Shown one piece after another: positions 58,069 to 64,000 of a DNA stretch of 64,000 nucleotides (the first letter of the stretch is position 1; each line of letters opens with the position of its first letter). Position numbers and translations under genes: made by a program. Source of the DNA: Pilibacter termitis (GTDB taxonomy: Bacteria; Bacillota; Bacilli; Lactobacillales; Streptococcaceae); assembly GCF_900167335.1 (NCBI RefSeq), contig NZ_FUXI01000006.1, positions 49,390-113,389 of the forward strand, written 5' to 3'. The notes under the pieces were generated by a model. That model did not search any database. It was not told where the DNA came from and saw only the letters and a program-made list of their open reading frames with translations.

Positions 58069-58701
58069 ATGGAAAAATGGACAACTGAGGAAAAAAGACT
58101 ATATCTAAAAAGGCTGAAGAAAAAACAGTTAATGTTGCAATTAAAAAAAGAAAGAGCAAAAAAAGAAAGAAGAAAAAAAATTCAACGAGATGTTTTGCTT
58201 GCATTTGTTGTTGCTCTTTTTTTCTTTTTCATTTGTCTCTTTATTCTTTATCGACCGACTGTTAGTAGTGGTTATTCTATGTTGCCAACAGTAAATGATG
58301 GTGAGTTAATTTTAGCCAATCGTTTCAGTAATATTCGTCGATATAATCTTGTTCTCATTCGAGAGCAACAGAAAAATCAGCTATCTATTAGGCGTGTAAT
58401 TGGTTTGCCTAATGAGAAACTGGAATATCGTAAAGATGTGCTTTATATAAATGGTCAAGAGCATATGGAAAAATATATAGCCAGCGAGATACAAAAATCA
58501 AAAGAAAGCGACACTCAGTATACGGAGGATTTTTCAATTGAAAATCTAACAGGAAAAGACACGATACCAGCGGGGAAATATTTTGTGCTAGGAGATAATC
58601 GCAGTTTTGCAGTAGATAGTCGCTCATATGGTTTTGTTGATAAGAAAGATATTCTAGGCGTTTGTCAGATTGATTTATCCAGAATTTGCTGGATAGAATA
58701 G
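58069..58701 (+). CDS. Signal peptidase I homologue with Arg in place of catalytic Lys
   Basis: 210 residues. A very basic N-terminal helix (1-40) lies in the cytosol, then TM (41-61), then the extracellular S26 peptidase fold. The nucleophile is present in SSGYSMLPT (S70). Where active type-I enzymes have (V/I)KR, this one reads SIRRVIGLP, so the general base Lys is Arg108. Box E, LGDNRSFAVDSRSYG, is intact. It may be inactive or act as a chaperone, as reported for SipA-type proteins of streptococcal pilus loci. ATG follows GGGGAAAAGAT. Confidence 0.85.
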   Translation: MEKWTTEEKRLYLKRLKKKQLMLQLKKERAKKERRKKIQRDVLLAFVVALFFFFICLFILYRPTVSSGYSMLPTVNDGELILANRFSNIRRYNLVLIREQQKNQLSIRRVIGLPNEKLEYRKDVLYINGQEHMEKYIASEIQKSKESDTQYTEDFSIENLTGKDTIPAGKYFVLGDNRSFAVDSRSYGFVDKKDILGVCQIDLSRICWIE

Positions 58702-58800
58702 TTTTGTCTTATACTGATTTAACTCAAAAATATAATGAAATCAACGTTTTTTAGAGTTGAATTAATATTTGTGTAGATGAATATAGGAGAAAGAGTTGAA

Positions 58801-59337
58801 ATGGAAAGTTTTTGCACACGTATAAAATTATTATATTTGCGACTTGGTCGTGTGAATAGGTTGAAATTGAGCATGAGCATGAGTATAGTTGTTCTTGCTT
58901 TCGTTGTTGGAATGTTTTTCCTAAATATTCAATTATTCAGAGTAGAGGGAAATTCCATGTTTCCTACTTTGAAAAATAACTCCGTTTGTTTTGTGAAAAA
59001 GACGAAAGAAATCGAGAAATATGATATAGTTGCATTTCGGCGAGAGAAAAAGGTGCTTTGCAAGCGTGCGGTAGCGACATCAGGTATGTATATACGAGTA
59101 AAAGATACACGTGTAAGTTTTGCACAAGAACCATTTGACACGGTGTTTGAAGTCCCAAATGCAGTAGAGCTAAATGTTACAACGACTAATCAAGTAGCAA
59201 GGGAGTTGTCCGTATTGCAAAGAGTGCCAAGCGGTTATCTATTTGTTTTAGGGGATAATTTCTCCTCATCTCATGACTCAAGAGAATTTGGCTTAGTCAG
59301 CATGGAAGATGTTATAGGGAAGGTGATAGTCAGGTAA
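58801..59337 (+). CDS. Signal peptidase I homologue with complete Ser-Lys dyad
   Basis: 178 residues, one TM (about 25-45). Nucleophile S52 in GNSMFPT and general base K88 in LCKRAVA; box E LGDNFSSSHDSREFG. The domain is short and divergent from housekeeping signal peptidases, as in pilus and other dedicated loci. ATG 58801 follows ATAGGAG; the upstream ATG at 58777 lacks a ribosome site. It lies 99 bp after the Arg108 paralogue. Confidence 0.85.
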   Translation: MESFCTRIKLLYLRLGRVNRLKLSMSMSIVVLAFVVGMFFLNIQLFRVEGNSMFPTLKNNSVCFVKKTKEIEKYDIVAFRREKKVLCKRAVATSGMYIRVKDTRVSFAQEPFDTVFEVPNAVELNVTTTNQVARELSVLQRVPSGYLFVLGDNFSSSHDSREFGLVSMEDVIGKVIVR

Positions 59338-59384
59338 AATAATTTAGCTTTATTTAATAGAATTTGTTTTCATAAAAAAATTCT

Positions 59385-59427
59385 AAGCTAGACGAAGAAA
59401 GGGAAAAAATAGTCTGGCTTTTTTTAT
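59385..59427 (+). terminator. Terminator after the signal peptidase pair
   Basis: AAGCTAGAC pairs with GTCTGGCTT, followed by TTTTTT. It separates the first part of the cluster from the coiled-coil C gene. Confidence 0.75.
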
Positions 59428-59600
59428 TTGGCTACTATGTTAAATTTTAAAAATTTCATTAAAGTAATAAAAAAATAGCAGATGTAAGCGTTCAATGCTG
59501 TGATTCGACTTGAAATACTTGCATTTTTTGCAGATTGTATGATAATAGAAGATAGCGAGACTGTAAACAATAGATTGAAGATAATTTAGAGGTGTAAACT

Positions 59601-60611
59601 ATGTTTGGAAAAAATAATAAAAATTCGTTAGAAGATGTACGTTCAATGCTAAAAGAAAGTTATGAGAGTGAAATCAAAAATCTTGAGTCAGAAATAGATG
59701 AGCTTGATGAGACGCTTGCTAAAAAGAACAAGCAAATTCAAGAACTACTTGGGCTTGAGGAACAAAATGCTACTTTGAAAAAAGAGGTGGAAGATACGAA
59801 GGCTCTTTTGGCGAAGAAAGAAACAGAATTAGGAGACGGTTCGCTTAGTGTGTTTGACTCAGCTGACGATGGGAAGGTAGAAGAACTTCAAAATGAAATT
59901 AACAGCTTGAAAACTCGCCTTGACTTGGCAACTCAAGAACTTGCGAGTAAAGAGAATGCTGGCGAAGTAGATACTTCTGCTCTCCAAAAATTAACTGAAG
60001 AAAACGTACAATTAAAAGAGTTAATTGCTAAATATTCCGCAGAAAATGCTAAGGAAATCGGAAATAGTGCAGTAGAGGAGACGTTGAAAGCTGAAAATGA
60101 CGTTTTAAAAGAAGAAATGTCAAATTACCGCAAATCTATTGCAGATTTACGTGTGCAGTTGTTAGGTTTACAAGAAGAAAATGTAAATTTGAAAACTTCA
60201 ACGGATACAACTGATTTGCAGAAAACAGTGAACGAAATGAGTCAAGAACGCCAAAACTTGATGAAAAACGAGCAAGTGAGCAAGGAATTGCTGGCGAATG
60301 CACAAGAAAAAATTAAAGAATTAGAGCAACAATTGGCGGATGCTAATATGGAATTATTGTCTGCCAAGCAAGCAAGTAATAGTTCTAAAGAAGATATAGC
60401 AGATGTTCTAATCTATGCTAAAATACAAGCAGAAAAAATAGTTGAAGATGCACAAGTTGAGAGTGAACGTATTCAAAGAGAGGCAAGAGAAAAAGTCAAA
60501 TCTTTGAAAGACCAAGGCAGTGAATTTTATCAGCAAATACATGATTTCAATAAAAACAATGTAGCAATGCTGACATATCTGGAAACAGAAGCGAAAAAAT
60601 TAGCCGAATAA
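59601..60611 (+). CDS. Coiled-coil protein C (DivIVA-like)
   Basis: 336 residues, soluble and acidic, almost wholly coiled coil. The N-terminus MFGKNNKNSLEDVRSML resembles protein A's MFGRSKKK start. SYESEIKNLESEIDELD (about 20-36) is repeated nearly exactly in protein D. The C-terminal block EDIADVLIYAKIQAEKIVED, followed by AQVESERI and REKVKSLKDQGSEFY, has the DivIVA/AtpF heptad pattern. ATG follows TAGAGGTGTAAACT. Likely a self-assembling cytosolic scaffold. Confidence 0.78.
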   Translation: MFGKNNKNSLEDVRSMLKESYESEIKNLESEIDELDETLAKKNKQIQELLGLEEQNATLKKEVEDTKALLAKKETELGDGSLSVFDSADDGKVEELQNEINSLKTRLDLATQELASKENAGEVDTSALQKLTEENVQLKELIAKYSAENAKEIGNSAVEETLKAENDVLKEEMSNYRKSIADLRVQLLGLQEENVNLKTSTDTTDLQKTVNEMSQERQNLMKNEQVSKELLANAQEKIKELEQQLADANMELLSAKQASNSSKEDIADVLIYAKIQAEKIVEDAQVESERIQREAREKVKSLKDQGSEFYQQIHDFNKNNVAMLTYLETEAKKLAE

Positions 60612-60635
60612 AAAATGAAGCTAGGACGGTGGAAG

Positions 60636-61739
60636 ATGAGTAGAGAATTTCAAGTAGAGTATCAGACAATGTATGGGAAAAGAGCGAAGGAGAAAACGAT
60701 TTTTAAGGTTTCGAAGTCCTTGTTTGACCATATTCTTTCTCATGCTAAGGAACAATATGAATTGAGATATCTCTATCCATTTCCTACCCAGACCATTCAG
60801 ATTTTTTTGGAGAAAAGATTTGCCCAAAATACGATTGCACCTTCGTTTTTGATGGTAACGGTCGAAAAAAAGGTAAAGGAAATTGATGATGAAGGCTATA
60901 TAAAAATATTTGTAGAGGAATTTCCAGAGTTTATTTTGAGAAGTGTAAATGTACTTGAGGAGGAAAGCAAAACTCGCTATACGTTTGAATTTCTTCCTGT
61001 TTCAATAAACGAGGAAAGTCCAATCGTACGAACAGGATTTCTCGCTTTTACTCCGCAGTTGACCCCGCAGGCTTGTGTTTTTCGATTGCAACAGAAACTA
61101 GAGCGAGCGTACCAAAAGCGTATAGTAGATGAGGGAAGAGTGAATGCTTTTGAAAAGTTTTCCATTCAGCAAGCAAATGTTTCTTTTGGGCAGTTGCCGG
61201 AAAAAATGGAAACGGCTGTTTCTGAACAAAAAAGTGAAGAAATGTTACAGTTACTAGAATTGCGTACGGAAAACCATCTTTTATTGATTGAAAACAAAAA
61301 ATATCACAATCTTTTTTCTGTGGATGAAAAAAACTCTGATAAAGGAAAATGGAAAGTGTTATCTGCTCAAGAATATGATGATTTAAGCGAGAGAGTTCGA
61401 TTTGTTAGCAAATTGTGGGAAATACATACGCAGCTTTTACGCTTATTGTCAAGCAATACAGAACGCAAAGCGACAAATGCTAAGCGAGAAAAAATGCTCA
61501 CAATTCAGCATTCTTTATCACAGCTGAGAATGGAGAAAATAATAGAGGAGGGTGAGCGACTAGCTGCTCGCAAGCTATTTAAGAAATTTTTATTTGTTCG
61601 TACTGGAAAAGTAAAGATTTTACAAGAGGATTATGCTAGGTTATTGGAAATCTCTTCTTTCTCGCATTTTTTAGAGGAAGAAAATACACGTATAAAAGAA
61701 CTAGCAAATGCTCCAAGTGGTGTAATTGAGGAAATATAG
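60636..61739 (+). CDS. Cytosolic protein of unknown function in the surface cluster
   Basis: 367 residues, no signal peptide or TM. N-terminal half looks globular with alternating strands (QTMYGKRAKEKTIFKVSKSL; IKIFVEEFPEFILRSVNVL); the C-terminal half is charged and helical. No family recognised. ATG 60636 follows TAGGACGGTGGAAG; the ATG at 60615 has no ribosome site. It starts 24 bp after protein C and ends 13 bp before the Ser/Thr-rich protein, so it is in one operon with both. Confidence 0.7.
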   Translation: MSREFQVEYQTMYGKRAKEKTIFKVSKSLFDHILSHAKEQYELRYLYPFPTQTIQIFLEKRFAQNTIAPSFLMVTVEKKVKEIDDEGYIKIFVEEFPEFILRSVNVLEEESKTRYTFEFLPVSINEESPIVRTGFLAFTPQLTPQACVFRLQQKLERAYQKRIVDEGRVNAFEKFSIQQANVSFGQLPEKMETAVSEQKSEEMLQLLELRTENHLLLIENKKYHNLFSVDEKNSDKGKWKVLSAQEYDDLSERVRFVSKLWEIHTQLLRLLSSNTERKATNAKREKMLTIQHSLSQLRMEKIIEEGERLAARKLFKKFLFVRTGKVKILQEDYARLLEISSFSHFLEEENTRIKELANAPSGVIEEI

Positions 61740-61752
61740 AGGTGTTGAAAGA

Positions 61753-62634
61753 ATGAGAAAAGGGATAACGAAGATACTACTTATCATGATGCTTTCATTT
61801 GTAAGTAATTTCTATATTTCAGACGTATCCTCAGCAGCAACTGAGGATACCGTTGTGTTAAAGATGGTTGATAATAAAAATCCGAAAGCATGGAAAATAT
61901 CAGCAGAAATTGTAAGAGATGGTAAAAATATTCCAGCTAATAATACAACAGAGCAAGTGAAAATTGTTGTAGGAAGAATGGATAATTACATTACAAAGGG
62001 AAAGATTGAAATTGCAACAGACCAAGATGGAATCGCCTATCTTGATTTAGAGCAACTTTACAAAGAGGACAAGACTGCACCAAAGGAATCTTATGTTGTT
62101 TTGTTGCCACTTTCTATTAACAATAAATTGTTAAATGGCAATAGCGAGAATTTGGAAGAGAAGATGACAGAGGAGTGTTTTAAACAGCTGAAAACTCAAA
62201 CAACGAGTTCGACAAGTAGCAGTGCAGGTGTGACGACTTCCACAACAATTAGCAAGGAAAAGGAAAGTGGAGAGACGAGTGTTTCTTCTTCGCAAAAAAA
62301 GGAGAATGAAAGTTCATCTACGACGAGTTCATCCGAGGCAAAAGATACGACTAGTACAAGTTCTACTAGCCAAGCGGCAACTACTACTCAGTCAAGTGAG
62401 AAAACTACTTCAGTAGCTCCTAAAGCTAAGAGAAATTTTCTTCCGTATATTCTTTTGATTTTAATCGCTTTGCTTACAGTAGGTGGTGTTGCCTTATTCT
62501 TCTGGGTGAAACGGCGACGTGAGCAAGAGCAACTAGAGTTAATTGAATTGTTCTATAAAGAAGAAGTAAGACGCATGAGAGAACGTAGAGAAAAGAGAAG
62601 AAAAAGGCGAAAAAAGGTGCCTAGAAACACTTAA
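61753..62634 (+). CDS. Ser/Thr-rich single-TM surface protein with basic tail
   Basis: 293 residues. Signal peptide to about residue 28, an extracellular domain of about 120 residues (KVDN-like start, GRMDNYITKGKIEIATDQDG), a low-complexity Ser/Thr stalk (about 150-220), a TM at about 229-251 and a 41-residue tail with some 20 Arg/Lys. There is no LPXTG motif, so it is anchored by the TM. The stalk could be glycosylated. ATG 61753 follows AGAGGTGTTGAAAGA. Confidence 0.78.
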   Translation: MRKGITKILLIMMLSFVSNFYISDVSSAATEDTVVLKMVDNKNPKAWKISAEIVRDGKNIPANNTTEQVKIVVGRMDNYITKGKIEIATDQDGIAYLDLEQLYKEDKTAPKESYVVLLPLSINNKLLNGNSENLEEKMTEECFKQLKTQTTSSTSSSAGVTTSTTISKEKESGETSVSSSQKKENESSSTTSSSEAKDTTSTSSTSQAATTTQSSEKTTSVAPKAKRNFLPYILLILIALLTVGGVALFFWVKRRREQEQLELIELFYKEEVRRMRERREKRRKRRKKVPRNT

Positions 62635-62668
62635 AAACCCAAGAATAATGCTAAAAGTAAAAAAACGC

Positions 62669-62697
62669 TTGCGTAATTCCTTAAAGAATTGTAATAT
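62669..62697 (+). promoter_or_regulatory. Promoter of the coiled-coil D gene
   Basis: TTGCGT (62669-62674), 17 bp, TAATAT (62692-62697) in the 178-bp gap before the gene. Confidence 0.6.
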
Positions 62698-62812
62698 TAA
62701 GGAGTATATAGGTTTTATTGAATGTGGTTCTCTTTATAAAGCGATAAGATAGACAAAAAGTTTTATAAGTTTCCATATAACAGAGAGAAAAACGAGAAAG
62801 GTATGGTTTAGT

Positions 62813-63796
62813 ATGGTAGCCAAAGATAACTCATTAGATAGCTTGAAAGAAATGCTATCTTCTACTTATGAAAGTGAAATCAAGAATTTAGAGTCAGAGA
62901 TTGATGAATTGGACAAAACGATTGAAAAGCAAGAACAGCAGATCGAAAATTTGACTCAGTTTGAAAAGAAGAATCAAACGCTAGAGGCAGAAATTAAAAA
63001 ACTAAATGATTTATTGGTTGCAAAAGAACAAGAAATTCAAGAACAACCAAATGTTAGTGATGTACTTGCTCCTTATCAAGAGAAGATTTTAGCGTTAGAG
63101 CAAAAACTAGAACAGTCAAATCAAGAATTAGCGAAAGTAACAGAACAAGCTACACAAGCTGCTCAACAAGCACAAAGCAATGAAAACAATAGTGTTGCAT
63201 ATCAAAAATTAACAGATGAAAACACTCGTTTGAAACAAGAGCAAACTAAAAGTGCTGAGCTTGTAAATGAATTGAAAAAACAACTGGCACATAGCCAAGA
63301 AGAACATACAGATATGGTTTCAAGAAATGAGTATTTAAGATTGAAATCTGATTTTGTTGACTTGAACGAGAAGTATCAAGAAGCTCAAGGGAAAAATGAA
63401 TCGAACTTTAGAGAAGATTTCTCAGAAGTATTGGTGGGATATGAAACGCAATTGATGGAATTGCAAAACAAACTTGATGAGACCAATAAAACGAGTGCGG
63501 AATTACAAGCAGAGAACAACCGCTTGAAACGTGAGATGGAAGAAGCAAAAGACAATCTTCACTCTATGTCAGCAGAAGATATTGCAGATGTCTTGATTAG
63601 TGCGAAAATCCAAGCGAAGAAAATTGTTAATCGTGCAGAACAAGAGGCAGATCACATCGTCGCTGATGCACGTGAACGCTTGAGTTTCTTAAAAGGCGAG
63701 GGGGATTCATATTATACTCAACTAGAAGAACTAGCACGACAAAACGAAGATTTTATCAAACGCTTGAGAGAAAAAGCAGAAGGAATCAAACGTTAA
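62813..63796 (+). CDS. Coiled-coil protein D, paralogue of C
   Basis: 327 residues, soluble. N-terminus SLKEMLSSTYESEIKNLESE matches protein C (YESEIKNLESEIDELD in both). The middle is Gln/Glu-rich coiled coil. The C-terminal block EDIADVLISAKIQAKKIVNR is again near-identical in pattern to protein C, ending with RLSFLKGEGDSYYTQLEEL. It has its own promoter. ATG 62813 follows GAAAGG at 11 bases. Probably forms homo- or hetero-oligomers with C. Confidence 0.8.
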   Translation: MVAKDNSLDSLKEMLSSTYESEIKNLESEIDELDKTIEKQEQQIENLTQFEKKNQTLEAEIKKLNDLLVAKEQEIQEQPNVSDVLAPYQEKILALEQKLEQSNQELAKVTEQATQAAQQAQSNENNSVAYQKLTDENTRLKQEQTKSAELVNELKKQLAHSQEEHTDMVSRNEYLRLKSDFVDLNEKYQEAQGKNESNFREDFSEVLVGYETQLMELQNKLDETNKTSAELQAENNRLKREMEEAKDNLHSMSAEDIADVLISAKIQAKKIVNRAEQEADHIVADARERLSFLKGEGDSYYTQLEELARQNEDFIKRLREKAEGIKR

Positions 63797-63807
63797 AAAG
63801 GTTGATG

Positions 63808-63848
63808 GGGTTTGGAGTTTCTTTGAGATTTCAGACCCTTGTTTTTCG
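63808..63848 (+). terminator. Terminator after the coiled-coil D gene
   Basis: GGGTTTG and CAGACCC around a 17-base centre, then TTGTTTTT. Confidence 0.55.
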
Positions 63849-63940
63849 TTAGGCGTTCAGTGGCTAAAGTATGTGGGAATAATTTTCTTTGAGAACAAGG
63901 CTACTGACTGTAATTTTTTTAGGAATTAAGGTGGATTTGT

Positions 63941-64000
63941 ATGAAACCGATATTGAAACAAGTAAAAATCATCTTTTTTTTCTGCTTTCTTTTTTTTATA
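63941..64000 (+). CDS. Start of a secreted or membrane protein, cut by the window end
   Basis: ATG follows TAAGGTGGATTTGT. The 20 visible codons give a Lys-containing start followed by a strongly hydrophobic, Phe-rich stretch, as in a signal peptide or first TM. The rest lies outside the window. It continues the plus-strand surface cluster. Confidence 0.55.
   Translation, partial: MKPILKQVKIIFFFCFLFFI

Noticed and set aside
59586-59595. MITE end (TTTAGAGGTG) supplying the ribosome site of coiled-coil C
   Set aside because: Only ten bases match and the rest of the element is absent; AGAGGTG is also a common ribosome site.

Overview
This window looks like chromosome of a low-GC Gram-positive coccus of the order Lactobacillales, most like the family Enterococcaceae. 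The signs are many phosphotransferase (PTS) sugar systems, CcpA-type cre sites, a T-box leader, a short-form HisG with HisZ, a DUF916/DUF3324 (WxL-associated) surface protein, an LPXTG sorting-signal remnant, and AT-rich composition with strong AGGAGG ribosome binding sites. No rRNA or tRNA gene was seen. The genus cannot be fixed from the sequence alone.

Layout. 1-256 is repeat DNA. 257-2667 holds a small charged protein and a long Na+/H+ antiporter. 2727-3280 is a four-unit tandem array of hairpin repeats. 3282-12471 is a beta-glucoside region: two GntR regulators, a divergent 6-phospho-beta-glucosidase/EIIC operon, and a minus-strand operon EIIA-EIIC-EIIB-Gfo/Idh-TIM barrel into which two miniature transposable elements have inserted. 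12764-15377 is an AraC-ABC transporter operon. 15917-18727 is a secreted trio: two paralogous lipoproteins around a ChW-repeat metzincin protease. 18815-23874 carries an alpha/beta-hydrolase lipoprotein, pgi and a P-type ATPase. 24095-27725 is the fructose operon fruR-fruK-fruA. 27830-40087 is a T-box controlled histidine operon that also carries an ABC transporter, a repeat array, a flavin-reductase-like gene and an EamA transporter. 40123-46494 is an L-fucose catabolic locus, followed by the 3' remnant of an LPXTG protein. 47173-49959 is nucleoside salvage (deoB-punA-deoD). 50151-50667 is a YefM/YoeB toxin-antitoxin pair. 50912-53103 is a MacB-type ABC exporter plus a tiny membrane protein. 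Then comes prs.

The most unusual part is 54.4-64.0 kb, all on the plus strand. Four coiled-coil proteins share a DivIVA/AtpF-like C-terminal heptad block. They alternate with a DUF916/DUF3324 protein, a two-TM protein, two type-I signal peptidase homologues (one with Arg where the catalytic Lys is expected), an unknown cytosolic protein and a Ser/Thr-rich single-TM protein. The membrane proteins all carry very basic cytosolic segments, while the coiled-coil proteins are acidic. I read this as an undescribed cell-surface assembly locus with an intracellular scaffold; this is inference.

Two small repeat families run through the window. Family 1 is a MITE-like element with GGGNACCTCTAAAAACT termini and 4-bp AT-rich target duplications (four intact copies, two degenerate copies and isolated ends). 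Family 2 is a hairpin unit of about 123 bp that occurs singly, in tandem arrays, and nested inside two of the MITEs.
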